Assembly: GCA_963556195.1 (NCBI GenBank) | Contig: OY744521.1 | Location: 131,599,788 to 131,663,787 of the forward strand | From: Sepiola atlantica | Taxonomy: Eukaryota > Mollusca > Cephalopoda > Sepiida > Sepiolidae | DNA: 64,000 nucleotides | Direction of reading: 5' to 3' | Shown: positions 36,535 to 49,039 of the stretch, one piece after another | How positions within the stretch are numbered: position 1 is the stretch's first letter | How the letters are laid out: every line of letters begins with the position of its first letter | Notes under the pieces: model-generated | Told to the model about the DNA's origin: nothing | The model's database searches: none | Seen by the model: only the letters and a program-made list of their open reading frames with translations | Program-made: the position numbers and the translations under genes

Positions 36535-37325
36535 TTAAAATACATTACTTTTAAAATAAATTGCTCTCAGAATACATTTATCACAGAATGCATTGCTCTC
36601 AAAATACATGTATTCCAGTATACATTGCTCTCAGAATATATTCATCGCAGAATGCATTTCTCCTATAATACATTACCATACAAATACACGTCCCTTAGAA
36701 TACATTGCTCTTTGGGTAAATTATTCTTTGAATACTACGGTAAGTAATATATACTTTAAAATACATTGATTTCAGAATAAATTGCTTTCAGGATAAATCG
36801 CTCTTAAACTACATTTGTCTCAATATACAGTGATGTAAAAATGTATTACATTACTTGTAGAAAACATTTTAGACAAGGGGTACTATGGTTTATCTCAGAA
36901 CACACCACCTGTAGAAAATATTATCTATAACATACATTGCTCTATTTATTCTGAGTATAATTCCTGCTAGAAAACTTTACTCTTAGCATTGAATGTAAAG
37001 GTGTGAGTGAAAACATTGATCTAAAAAACATTACTCTTAGAAAACGTTACTCTTAGAAGGAAATTATACACACAGGGGAGGTGCATACTTCCCAGAAAAC
37101 ATGCTTCCCGGAAATCACTACTCCCAGAGAACATTACCTACAGAAAATACCACTTCCAAGAGAACTCTACTCCTAGAAAACATTACTCTTTGCATGAAAT
37201 GTTACAGCATTTCTCTCAGTAAACATTACTTCAACAAAACATTACTCACAGTAAAACATTACCCACAGAAAGTACTCGTTGAAAACCTTACTCTTTAAAA
37301 ACATTTCTCGTTGGCAGTGGTAATC
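36535..37325. repeat. Degenerate 17-18 bp minisatellite
   Basis: About 40 diverged units of the form A(G)AATACATTGCTCTC in the first half and AGAAAACATTACTCTT in the second half, at roughly 17-18 base spacing. The plus frames 36439-36747 and 37101-37298 are translations of it (recurring 'EYI..', 'NITL' motifs), not genes. The shift of the consensus along the array suggests two sub-arrays expanded from different variants. Confidence 0.85.
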
Positions 37326-38175
37326 TTTCTTTATTCTCATGACAGTTGATTTTCAGCCATCGCCTTTTACTATATGTTTAAGAGCAAAATGAATATCAGG
37401 AATAATCAGATTAAATAATATAGTTGAGAATAGATTTATATATGTTAGATCATGACATTACCAGACGATTTATCGGATCGGACCGCTCTGATCTCCCGTC
37501 TCTCCGAAGTAAATACCGAAGTGGAAGAATGGCACAGACACTAAGATTCCGTCCTAAGGCATAAATGATCGCCACCAACGTTTTTCGTTTTTATGCCTGT
37601 GCATAGGGTTTAAGTCGGCGCATTCGTGACTCCGCCGACACAGGGAGAAACATACAGAAAAGTATAATTTCGCCTGAACTTTTAAATGTGAGTTTTTTTT
37701 TAAATCTATGAACTGTATATATATATATATATATACTGTTGATCCTGTCAACTTGTTTGTGTTATACAAACACTTATCTTAAAGTTTAAGGGATATAACT
37801 CTAGCAACATATAACGTGATACTGCATTGATACTTGAAAAAGTACATTTCCTTTAATGAAAACAAGTGCATATCATGGATAGCAAATGTAAAACGCACAC
37901 CAACAATCTGTTATATATTAACTTATTGATTTACAATAGAGAAAACAGATAAGTGTAAGAATAATAATATGATGTTCAATGAGTATGGCTAAAAGAAAAA
38001 GTTGTGTTTAAGTGCTATACATTCATAAAACAATATTTCAACAAATATTACTATATCTACAGCTAAACTTGTGAATTGCATTTAAAGCCTGCCTTCCAAC
38101 CAAATTAAATAATTTAAAATGAACATAAAAATAAAATTGTTCCATAAAGTTTCGGATTTGTATGCTAGTGTATAC
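37326..38175. other. AT-rich DNA with a small (TA)n array
   Basis: A TA array lies at 37715-37736; otherwise no feature recognised. Confidence 0.45.
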
Positions 38176-38176
38176 T

Positions 38177-38221
<45 letters not shown>

Positions 38222-38249
38222 ACTTATATGCATACATATATTTTTTATT

Positions 38250-38283
<34 letters not shown>

Positions 38284-38284
38284 C
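38176..38284. repeat. (TA)n microsatellite, interrupted
   Basis: TA arrays with a GT and TACTTATATG interruption. Confidence 0.93.
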
Positions 38285-38432
38285 TTATATTTAGGCAAAC
38301 ATTATTAAAGAACACGGAGTGGTTTTGTTTGATGCGATTTTTTTTATTTTTTCAATTTTCCGAATTGTCTATCTGATGTGTCGGTCAAATTTATATAAAT
38401 ATGATCTATGGCTTATATATACTTATATGCAC

Positions 38433-38442
<10 letters not shown>

Positions 38443-38480
<38 letters not shown>
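38443..38480. repeat. (TA)n microsatellite
   Basis: TA array; the 'TATACTTATATGCA' interruption of the previous array also occurs upstream of this one at about 38416. Confidence 0.93.
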
Positions 38481-38482
<2 letters not shown>

Positions 38483-38615
38483 ATTCACCGCTTAGGTATC
38501 GATATGTAAGTAATTGATCGTTCATTTTCTTGCTGGAGACTAAGAAAAACAATAACAATTAAAAGAAAACGTTGATTTGAGGCAATTAAGTCACACACAC
38601 AACATTTAACAATAA

Positions 38616-38740
38616 CGCGTGGGCTAGATATAACATACAAGGCTACAGACTGCGTGGTCGTAGGTTCCAAACCTTGTGAAAGTCGAGCTTGGCTCTGAAA
38701 CGCGTTCACGGATTACTTTTGTGTGTGTATAAAGAAATAA
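38616..38740 (+). repeat. tRNA-derived SINE
   Basis: Has an A-box-like 'GGGCTAGATATAACATAC', a 'CTACAGACTGCG' anticodon-arm-like segment and a B-box-like 'GTAGGTTCCAAACCT', with tRNA spacing, followed by a non-tRNA body and a GT/A-rich end. Acceptor stem not preserved, so not a working tRNA. Confidence 0.6.
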
Positions 38741-39379
38741 CAAAAATAAAGTTAGATACGTGTAAATTTTATATTTTGGAATGTATGCATAAACTCCTGA
38801 AATAATTAACTGACCCATTAAACATTTGAAAAAGATCGGCTTGGCGAAAGACTGGCGTATAGGAGCAATCTCTAATTCAATTTTATTTTTCATGCGCACG
38901 AGACAAGGAGTGATGAAAATTGTAGTCAACATTTAAATATTTCTGATTAACTGAAATTATGACAATATGTATTATACAAAACTTCATTGAAATTAAAAAC
39001 AATTCCGTATGTTTAATGTATATTAAAAAGTATTTATAAGTTGCCGACTATAACTTCAAATCAATCAGATTCGAATACGATGGTATCCATAGCCAAGTAA
39101 CACGACTTAAGCAATATTTCCTGTGCTCCAACTTGTACTTAAATCTCTCTTATCTGAAGCGAAACAGTTAAGATATTTTCTAAAAAATATCATACGATAA
39201 ACATTGGCCAATGTTTAGAGTAAACAATACAAGCGATAACATTTAGTAGAATGATATCTTAACCTTATTCATCGCATCGGAATACTGTCTGAAATTATTA
39301 CTATCCTGCACTGATGAAAGCAATAATCTTAAAACGCGAGCGTCTGTAGGTATTAATAATTTAATATTATCTCATAAAT
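38741..39379. other. No feature seen
   Basis: AT-rich; nothing recognised. Confidence 0.4.
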
Positions 39380-39401
39380 ATTATATATATTAATATGTAT
39401 G

Positions 39402-39453
<52 letters not shown>

Positions 39454-39472
39454 TATATATATGTATGCATAT

Positions 39473-39529
<57 letters not shown>
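39380..39529. repeat. (TA)n microsatellite with TG variants
   Basis: 150-base TA-rich array. Confidence 0.95.
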
Positions 39530-39530
<1 letters not shown>

Positions 39531-39567
39531 ACTTGATAAGAGCTTTATTTGTCATATAACATATTTG

Positions 39568-39630
39568 CCTGAAAATGTATTAGGGCGGTGTACCCAACAA
39601 TCCAAACACACACACACACACACCCACACA

Positions 39631-39670
<40 letters not shown>

Positions 39671-39705
39671 GATTGTGTGGCACAACGCCCTTTTCAGAAA
39701 AATAG
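39568..39705. repeat. Inverted repeat enclosing a microsatellite
   Basis: Arms at 39568-39606 and 39667-39705 are inverted copies sharing 'AATCCAAA', 'CACAA/CCCAACA' and 'CTGAAAA..GGGCG.TGT'; the loop is a (CA)n(TA)n array. Confidence 0.65.
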
Positions 39706-39716
39706 TATGTATAACA

Positions 39717-39756
<40 letters not shown>

Positions 39757-39777
39757 CAATATATATATATATATATA

Positions 39778-39831
<54 letters not shown>
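39607..39831. repeat. Microsatellites (CA)n(TA)n and (TA)n
   Basis: CA/TA arrays at 39607-39667 and TA arrays at 39721-39831 with a TGACAA interruption. Confidence 0.95.
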
Positions 39832-39834
<3 letters not shown>

Positions 39835-42800
39835 TTGTGTGGGTGTACTAGACTTAATAATGCGAACGCATGTGTATTAATATTTTTAAATATAAACCAG
39901 GAAAAATACGGAACAAGTGGAATTTACTCTTAAAATATTGAAGCTGCAATTTATATTTTTTTTAATTAAATTACACTGTATCACACTTTATCCCAGGGAT
40001 GCTTACATGGCGGGTATAGTGAATGATTGTGCTTAGCTCTTTTTTGGATATGTGTGTTTTAGTAAATACAAGAATAACATGTAGTACCTACATATGTTTT
40101 TTTATTTATACAGTAGGTTTTGTCAAGTAAAAACAACAAGTGTTGAATTAGGCAAATAAACAAGTTAGGCATATTGATGATGAGTTGTGAGTGTTACTTT
40201 ATCATTAAACTTTCATTACTTAATCACTTAATCCCAAACTTTAAAAAAATGAAATAAACTTGGAAATTTTTCTTTAAAATTTTTTTAATTTTGACTTTCA
40301 AAACAAATCTATTCATCACTTGAATAAATCGCAAAAAAACATTACTACCATCAGGAAAAGATAAAAACTAGAAGTTGGAACAAAATAGTGCTGTCAATTA
40401 GAGAGAGTTATCCATTAAGAAGAATTTAATGTAAGTCGATTACGTCAAAGTTTGGTTTATATTTTTTATTAAAATAAAATAAACTGCATGTGCTTTGCAT
40501 GTAACGCAAAAATCTGAATTTCCTAACCTGTGCAGTATGGATACATTGTTTACTATGTGCAGACTCCATAGCACATAAGAGTAAGTCACAGAATACACTC
40601 CACTCGATGTAATGTGTTAAAGAGCGATCGCTCATGCATTGTTCACATTTTGAATACTGCTTTAAGCAAATTACATTGTATTTAATTAATCACCTAATTC
40701 ATTAACGCTTATTATTCTCTTTACATTGATACTTTTACTGTACATGTTATTCTTAGAATCATAATTGCCGCTTCCATATATTAAGAGGTTATTCTTTTGG
40801 TTCTGAACTTTTCCAGGTGTATATTTGAGAATTGTAATATACATGCGTCCGCATTTTTCACTCCAGTCTATCTTTAAGGAATTGCAGTTTGAGAATGTAT
40901 AATGCATTTTTATTATTATTTTAAAAAGGGACACGTTACAAAACTCCAAAGCATCAGTGACAAGGTTCACATAGATTCACCTTTACTTTGAACTGGTACA
41001 CATATTAGTAACAATTCGTAAGTGAGTTTAGGCAATACTTATTATGACATCACAATAATGAAATAATCTTATTCATTAGTGAACTAGCCTTAGAGTTATT
41101 ACTTGTTATCCGCTAATAAAAGTTCATTCATAATTTCCTTCGTAATCTGCATAAAAGCAATGATAAGAACTTATAACTTACTTCATTATTATAATTAAAC
41201 AATTAGGATATTTAGTTTAATTATTTAAACAATTTATCCGTTTTCGACAGACTTACTAAATTATTCAGTACTGGTTATAGATACAACGTCACTACATAAC
41301 TTAATGTGTATGTCTTTTAAATACAGTATATCAAATGGACCATTGGTATTTTCTAGACAGCCTTACTACATTATTAAGTACTACCAATAAAGTCAAAGCA
41401 CAAATGACAATACCCCAATCATGAAACATTTTAATTTAAAAAATAGAGTTATTATACATTTTAATGAAGCTTGCAATTGAAACTAACTTCACGTTCTTAG
41501 TTGATAAAAATAAAATTACATAATTAGAATGAAGCCAATTAAACATATTCCTTATATGTATAGCACTACTACATGATTCAGTACTGTTAAAACAACAATC
41601 GACTATACTTTAGTAATACATTAAAATATTTAATTTAAAAATATTTAATTGGGAGAAAAAAGTAGAAACACAATGAAAGTATCTTTAATTTTGTAATTTA
41701 TAAATAAATATATTTAAATATTATCGAAAAAGACATCAGTCTTTTATTTAAACCCGGTTCAGAAAGTAACATTATTGAGAAAGCCATTCTAAACATGGTG
41801 TAAGGACTTTATTAACGATTCTGTTCTTCTAATATAAAATAAAATATATTGTAAAATTTATTTAATTTGAAAATATTATCTAAAAAAATTACCAGTTCTG
41901 TAAACTGCCCAAGTACCAAACAGATTATACAAAAATGTTCTTTTTTGGTTGATGAGTGTAAGGTAGCCCCTTATTTACAACTATAGGCCTTCGCAAGAAC
42001 GTTTCTTAAATATATGTTCAATCGATATTTATTTCATAATTACTGAATATTTTTACTTTGACAAAATTGGCGAATTTTCCTTTGTCGGATTTTCCTTTGC
42101 AGAATTTTCTTTTGAAGATTTTTCCGTTGCACCGAAATAAACACAAGTTCGGGTTTTATATGTGGATAATTCAGATCTCAAAAACGGGGACTCTGTATTG
42201 TAACACAAATGAAAATTGCCTTAGTCTAGAAAGAGAACTCCTTTATTGATCGAAGACAGAAAGATAAAGTGTAGTATCAAGTAAGATACTATACGTTGTA
42301 ATATTTATTTGCAGAAACATTCAAAATTATGAAAAAAATGATAACAGATTTTACTCCAAGTCAAGTTACATTTTAGGTTGCCACCTCGAATAAGGTTATT
42401 GATAGAGTTAAGTTATGTTTTCGGGGAACTGTTTCCACATTAACTTTGTTCTAGTGGTAAAATAAATGGATGTGTATCCCCTCTAAAGAGAACAACACAA
42501 TCAAAATGTATTTGCAAACATATATATTTATATGTTCTTAAAACGCTATCCCGATAACGATCAGCCAGACATGAGTGATAATTTTACATAAAATGTATAT
42601 ACTAAATTCTTAAATCAATATGTATACTGTACAAAGTATATATTTAGCGTAATAATTATATGCATATCTTTCCACAAAAAAACATATATACAGTATCTCA
42701 GTTTCAATTGCATGAAGAACATCTTGGCTTTCACTGCTAAACAATACGAAACTAATAGAAAAAACAACATACAAATATTTTAGAGTAACAATCTTCATCA

Positions 42801-43444
42801 CACCCGAAAGTTAATATCTTCAACATAATCAATGATTCTTTATCTCCTTCAATAATAAAAAAAATCGATTTGGCATTTTTGGGGTTTTTTTTTTCATTTA
42901 AAAGTGTGACTTCAGCTTTCACTTTGGTCTTGTTTGGCCTTATTTCAGTAAACTCTCGCTTCAAAAGTACATTATCATTTTTTATAAATATTTCTACTAA
43001 AAGTCATACAGCTCTGTTTCTATTACACTACTCTTTTGACGACTACAATATTAAAATCAGGTCATTCTGTTTTATCTCTCTATCCCTCCAGCTTTAAATT
43101 ATAGTTATAATTTAAAAAGTTATGGCGACGAGCATTTAAGCTTCTCAACCCTTCCATATCTTAAACTCCTTTTAGGATATTTATATTTTTAGATTCCTTC
43201 TGCTGTTTATTACATTTTTAAATACAACGTTATGGTTATTTAAATCATATTTTGAAAACCTTTTTTTTAACTAGACTAAATTTATATTTTTTATGGATGA
43301 AAAAGGCGTGGGTCTTGTCAATTCTAGTGTGAAAAACAACATAAAGTTTGGATGAAAACTGAATTAATTACAAACCAGGTATTAGTCATGATTGGATAAA
43401 TGTTGACCGTTAGCATATTATTCACACATTGCCGTTTGCGAATG
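39832..43444. other. AT-rich DNA, no feature recognised
   Basis: 3.6 kb with no recognisable gene, transposon or RNA. Open frames such as 40426-40635 and 40686-40970 (minus), 42058-42249 and 42870-43097 (plus) match nothing I know. This is the longest stretch without a recognised repeat. Confidence 0.4.
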
Positions 43445-43445
43445 A

Positions 43446-43460
43446 TATGTATATATATAT

Positions 43461-43535
<75 letters not shown>
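43446..43535. repeat. (TA)n microsatellite
   Basis: TA array with a CA interruption near its start. Confidence 0.95.
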
Positions 43536-43537
<2 letters not shown>

Positions 43538-43561
43538 AATTAATTGATAAAGGAAAGCCAA

Positions 43562-43992
43562 AAACTATATCGTTTATGTGTTCATCAATGTTTCGTCTTT
43601 ATTGTAAGACTATCAGGATGAACAACAATTAAGAAACATCATACAAGTATCAATTTAATTTGCCTAAAGCGGCGAGTTTTAGCTTGTTTGTAAGTAAACA
43701 AACAATCAAAAAAAGGAGAAGGAGTGTGAGGGATGTGCTGGTTGAAATTTAAGATCAAATCTAGGCAAAACAGCTCATCACTCCCTCCTTAAATTCTAAG
43801 GGCTGCTGTTGCTGAAACTCAGCCTTGTTGACTTCATACTTTTTAATTCTTCTTTTACTCACCCACCAGCTGAAGCTCGTTGCTTTCAGGCAACTCAAAT
43901 TGATGCTGGTATGGTTTTCTTAATTTGTCTTCATCTTAATCAAATCTCACAATAAAGACGAAACGTTGATGAACACAGAAAAATATAGTTTG
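43562..43992. repeat. Inverted repeat pair around a 340-bp core
   Basis: The segment at 43572-43610 ('GTGTTCATCAATGTTTCGTC', 'TTTATTGTAAGA') recurs inverted at 43943-43985 ('CTCACAATAAAGACGAAACG' then 'TTGATGAACACA'). Both arms continue into 'AAAAACTATAT'-like sequence at the outer side. The core is not coding. Confidence 0.65.
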
Positions 43993-44039
43993 TTTGTTTC
44001 CTTTTTCATTTAACATTGCGTCGGATCATTTTAACACTA

Positions 44040-44228
44040 TCTCTATATATATTATATATATTTGTTATTGTTTATTATCTATGTACGTATGCGTTTCGTC
44101 CTTTTTTAATCAGGACTTATCAGGATAGAGATATGACTATTCACTAACGGTCATGCGCTGAGAAACCCCGGATTACAAGTATTTTTCAACTCAAACTTGA
44201 CGCCTTAACCACTCGGCCAATTTTAAAT
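44040..44228 (-). repeat. tRNA-Ser-derived SINE
   Basis: On the minus strand, from 44228: 'TGGCCGAGTGGTTAAGGCGT' is the exact D-arm/A-box of tRNA-Ser (also close to Leu), and 'GGGGTTTCTCAGCGCA' matches its variable arm 'GGGGTTTCCCCGCGCA'. The T arm is degraded. A hairpin-forming 'TCCTGATAAGTCCTGATT' and 'GGACGAAACGCATACG' follow and the copy ends in a TA-rich simple tail, the usual SINE layout. Confidence 0.75.
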
Positions 44229-44389
44229 AGCGAATAAATGGTGATAATTTTAACACTTTATCGGCGGGCTTAACATACAGAGCGTTCTACTTCTTTTAAG
44301 GGAAGGAATGCTGCATTTTACAGCTAGTGACGTCCACCTGTGTTAATATTACACTTACAGTGCTCTACTTTTTCGAGGAGCGATACATA

Positions 44390-44392
<3 letters not shown>

Positions 44393-44452
<60 letters not shown>
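44393..44452. repeat. (TA)n microsatellite
   Basis: TA array. Confidence 0.95.
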
Positions 44453-44454
44453 GA

Positions 44455-45705
44455 GCAATACACGTGTTCTGGTATTACTCGGGACAGATATGAATTAACT
44501 CTAAACACATATAAGTAGAAGAGAAATAATTCGTAATAATCAGTTGATAACAACCCTGTAATTTAGGTATTCAAAGTAAGATGTATCGTTGTCTGGAAAT
44601 TTAAAAAATATGTCTCTATGTATTAGGTGACTGTCATGCTCTACGGTTGTATATAGCGGTTCATTCGAAAAAATAAAAACCACCCGATCCTCCAAGGTTA
44701 ATATGATCTAATAATATGCCTGAAGGTCAGTGAAAAAAATACGTCCAAATTCAGGCAATATTTATCTCAATCCAGATTGCCAATTCTGGTGGAAGATTGA
44801 ATTAACTAACGTTAAACAACAGATGTTCGCCTAACTCTGGCTTTTATTTAAATAGATAGCGATTGATTAAAGGAATTTGGTGTGGTTATTTTGTTTTTAT
44901 TGATCGACTCTTTACTATTCTGAACTTTTACAATTGACTATATTATTTCTATTTTGTTTCCTCTCCACGAAGGGAGACTTATACAATTGTGATGGATAAT
45001 GTGTTAATAATCCATTTCTTTGGGAATAGTTTATGCTGTCTAGAAAAACTTCTTCTACAATTGACTAACATTTGAATAGAGAAAAATTAATAAAGCAACA
45101 ATTGCCGACGTCTTAGAAAGATGTGTCCTTCACTGACTGAGACAAGAACAAAAAATAACGGATACTGCACTTAAAGTTAACGTATATTTAGAAAAGTAGA
45201 AATTAATATTTTGAATAATATCAGTAGCAGGTTAAACGTCGAATCAATTATGTAAACGATTATGAAATAAATTTGAATATTGTTCGGTATAGATTAATAT
45301 AGAATGATATTCGATGAAAAGAAAAATTTAGACGAAAACAATGATTTTAAATAATACAGCGATCTGCGTTCTAAATTGATTTCAGCACGTTTTAACTGTC
45401 GTGAAGGAAGGTTATCCGTAACTGACGTATAATCATGATAATACAAATATACTTAAATAGATCGACGAATGCTAACTAAAATACAATGTGAGGAGAAAAT
45501 ATTGCTCCAATTATTTTAGTAAGCGAAATGGAAACACGTTTTTTATAAGTTGCTGCGAATGAATAGAGAGATAAGGGAAGAAGAGAGTAAATGGCCAGTT
45601 AATAGGTACATTTAAAGAATAACATAAAGTGTATTACGTAAAATACCCCATATTAAAAAATAAGCGTACCTAACATGAAAATGAAAACACAAATGTTGGG
45701 TTAAT
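44455..45705. other. AT-rich DNA, no feature seen
   Basis: Nothing recognised. Confidence 0.4.
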
Positions 45706-45706
45706 G

Positions 45707-45707
<1 letters not shown>

Positions 45708-45762
<55 letters not shown>

Positions 45763-45903
45763 CTTTCTCTCCAAATATGATCTGAGGTTAAGATCGGATT
45801 CTGACTCTGCCTGATGAGATCTCAGTTTATAGTAACTGTTGATCGATAACATCGACATGCCAGTGTCGCAGATTTTGTACATGTCTGTGTAAATAAAATT
45901 ATC

Positions 45904-45946
<43 letters not shown>

Positions 45947-45991
45947 GGTGCGTGTGTGTGTGTGTGTGTGTGTGCGTGTGTGTGTGTGTGT
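45708..45991. repeat. Microsatellites (TA)n and (TA)n(GT)n
   Basis: TA array at 45708-45760; a second compound TA/GT array at 45905-45991. Confidence 0.95.
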
Positions 45992-46772
45992 ATGGTCAAA
46001 AGTAAAACAATTACCTCGTGTTGTGTGTTAATTATTAGTGAAAGGTTCTTCGAGAAACTAATATTACGTGCTGCCATACAATTGGTATACAGAGTTTGAT
46101 GTTATCGAAATGTACTCTGCAGTTCATTTTACGCTGTAAATGTTTTTAAAAGAATTTTTAAGCCTTAAATATTTTTTGTAATACATTTAGTAAGTGTTTA
46201 CGTGAAGAAATAAAAGTATACTGAAGCAATCGATAAGTTTTCAAATCGATTACATTAAAATATTGTAGCACCCATGTATAATCAGTTCACAGTATAAGTG
46301 AATACGTTCGTTTAAAGTGTTCCGTAAATTTTGGAATGAGGTGTACTTTACACGTAATCGTTTGAAATAACGTAATCTGATATTTTCGAAAATCAATAGG
46401 GTATAGGTAAGCGTCAATAAATTATGTGCTGAATTTATTGTGTTATGTATTTAAGTAATGAAAGCTGAATAGAACACATTAACGTTTACGTTTTTAAAAG
46501 TAGCCGTTATTTATTATTTACCGGTTTTAAAAGGGAGGTTGTTAGTATGAATATGTAAGAGGGAAAAGCATTTGCTACCATCTCAATGGGGCATGTGTTT
46601 TGGGAGAGGCTGTGATGGTTATATAAATAATGTTATATATATTGTAAGATAGTAAAAATAATCAAAAAGTTCTTCAACCATGCTCGACGTAATAAGCTTA
46701 ATTGTTTAGTGAGTTTAGTAGCCTCTGGTTATTTTCGCACTATCGCCAAAGGTACACGAGGAAAATGTGTTA

Positions 46773-46776
<4 letters not shown>
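45992..46776. other. AT-rich DNA, no feature seen
   Basis: Nothing recognised. Confidence 0.4.
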
Positions 46777-46857
<81 letters not shown>

Positions 46858-46867
46858 ATGTGTGTGA
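46777..46867. repeat. Compound microsatellite (TA)n(TG)n
   Basis: TA array passing into TG repeats. Confidence 0.95.
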
Positions 46868-47710
46868 GTCTTTGGAATTTATGAAAGGTCTTCTATGAAT
46901 GAAACATATGTTTAATATGCAAGAATAATGCGCAAGTGTTATCTGAGTATATTTCTTCTCTATGGTAAATATTTCTTTTCTTTTAGGTGCATCTCGATTT
47001 TTGCACATGTTTACCATTCAATTACGAAACCTAAACTGTTCACATATTAAAGTAGCTTTCTTGCAGTTTGCATAGAAAGAACACACGACGAAAATTCTAC
47101 AGAATACGTAGTCACACCTACGTACGAAGGTAGAAATTCTCGTTCAATATGTTCTTACTTCTTCCCTTTTTTTCCATCTGAAATTATGCTCTCATAGTGA
47201 TTTGTTTCATGTGCTCACAATTACTTTTTGTATTTAATTTTTCGAGTGAAATCTTCATAATATATTTCTTTTTAAAAATCCAACAAAATTACATATTGAA
47301 AATAACAGTCTTCATTCAAAGCTTTCAGTTAATTTTGTTGTGCAATTATTTTGAAGCACACATCTGTTGTAAAGATGCTCTAAGTTGTGCTTATTTGAGT
47401 TGTCTGTGACGTAAATGTGAACCGAAAAAAAGAACAATTTTGGAAAATGCTTAGAAAATTGAAGGGAAACGAAACATATCAAAACGAACGAACAATAAGT
47501 GTTGATGCACTAAACTCACCTGCATATTACTTGCTTACCTTGATGTAATTTCTATTTACATAAACACACTGTCTCTGCACACACTAGTAAGATTAACGTT
47601 AACTTCTAACAGTTTAAGAAATACACTTTGGAACATAGTAGACAAATTGTCTATTTGACAAACATTGTTTTCCTATTTAATAAAATATGCTTAAATAAAC
47701 ATGTACTGCC

Positions 47711-47718
<8 letters not shown>
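46868..47718. other. AT-rich DNA, no feature seen
   Basis: Nothing recognised. Confidence 0.4.
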
Positions 47719-47762
<44 letters not shown>

Positions 47763-47767
47763 TATAT

Positions 47768-47830
<63 letters not shown>
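47719..47830. repeat. Compound microsatellite (TA)n(CA)n(TA)n
   Basis: Two TA arrays separated by a CA block; the tRNA-like tandem array starts 20 bases on. Confidence 0.95.
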
Positions 47831-47835
<5 letters not shown>

Positions 47836-47850
47836 GTATGTATATGTATA

Positions 47851-48162
47851 TTCGCTGCCCGTTGTAAATACCCGTCTATATTGCATTTACAAAGTTAAAT
47901 TCCTTCTAACTTCCAGTATAATTTGTGGTGGCCAACGTATAAGTCTCTTCACTGCGAATCAGTGGAGATTTGTGATCGGAGTTCGCGCCCGCTGACCGTG
48001 AAGAATTAGCTTCCTTTACTGAAGATTGCGTTAGCATTAAACATCGACGTATGTAGGCAATACATTATTATTATTTATTCATAAAATATAATTATATAGC
48101 TCATTATACTAAGGAATGGCTTTTTAAGACACAGGCTTTATTGCAAGATCTAATGATCACTC
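47851..48162 (+). repeat. tRNA-like SINE tandem array, unit 1
   Basis: Opens 'TTCGCTGCCCGTTGTAAATA' and contains a tRNA-like core: A-box-like 'GTGGTGGCCAACGTATAAG', 'CTCTTCACTGCGAATCAG' anticodon-arm-like segment, and B-box-like 'GGAGTTCGCGCCCGC'. Ends in an ATTATTTATT-rich tail. Confidence 0.7.
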
Positions 48163-48511
48163 TTCGCTGCTTGTGGCAAATACACACCGACTGGGCATTT
48201 ACAAAGTTAAATGCCTCTTAACTCCCAAGCTAAGTGTTGGTGTCCAACGGGTAACGCTCTTGACTGCGAATAAGGGGCGATTTGTGATCGGAGTTCACGC
48301 CCGCCGACCGTCGGGAGGTAACTCCCTGCACTAAAGATTAAGTAAGCATGTAACACTGATGTATGTAGGTAATAAGTAATTAATATTTATTTATAAAAAA
48401 ATATTATATAGCCACGTTTACTAAGGCCATACACTTTGTTACAGTTTAATAACAAGCAGTACAACTAGCTTTATTCCGAGATAAAACACGGTTTGTTTTT
48501 GTTGATCACTT
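48163..48511 (+). repeat. tRNA-like SINE tandem array, unit 2
   Basis: Second copy: 'TTGGTGTCCAACGGGTAACG', 'CTCTTGACTGCGAAT' and 'GGAGTTCACGCCCGCCGACC' are the best preserved A-box, anticodon-arm and B-box segments of the three units. Confidence 0.72.
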
Positions 48512-48725
48512 TTCGCTGCCTGTAGTAAATACTCGCCGACTTGGCATTTACGAAGTTCAATTCCCCCTAACTTCTTACCTAATTTGTGGTCGCCAACCGG
48601 TAACCCTCTTGACTGCGAATTAGTGACGATTTGTTAAGTGGGTTCCTGCACTGAAGATCCGAAAGCATAAAACATCAATGTCTGTATGTAATGAATAACT
48701 AATATTTATTTATATAATATTAAAA
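48512..48725 (+). repeat. tRNA-like SINE tandem array, unit 3 (B box deleted)
   Basis: Third copy with 'GTGGTCGCCAACCGGTAACC' and 'CTCTTGACTGCGAATTAG', but the segment containing the B box is deleted, so the sequence passes from 'GACGATTTGT' to 'GGTTCCTGCACTGAAGAT'. Confidence 0.7.
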
Positions 48726-49039
48726 ATATATATATTAGTTAACGTATTAACATACATTTTCATAGAGTCCGAACGAAACTAGTGGAATTGCTGAGGTTAA
48801 GCGGGAAAGAAAATATCAAGTAAGAAATCTGTCATAGATTTATCCCGAAATACATTTGTTAAGAAAAACTTCAGTTTTTTGGTCAGCACAAAAAAAAAGA
48901 AGAAAAAAAGAATAATTGTTTAAATTTAGGAACAATATCAGTGACCAAAATCAAGTAAGTTACTTCCTTAAATCCAGGTATGACAAAGACACAGAACAAT
49001 CACACGAAAATGGGAATATAAAAAACAAATAATAAAGCT

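Noticed and set aside
39832..43444. Hidden host exons in the longest repeat-poor stretch
   Set aside because: No frame had recognisable homology, and no splice-site-bounded conserved segment could be seen; exons of an unfamiliar gene cannot be excluded.
44150..44228. Functional tRNA-Ser gene on the minus strand
   Set aside because: The D arm is intact but the T arm and acceptor pairing are lost and a non-tRNA body with a simple tail follows, so it is a SINE.
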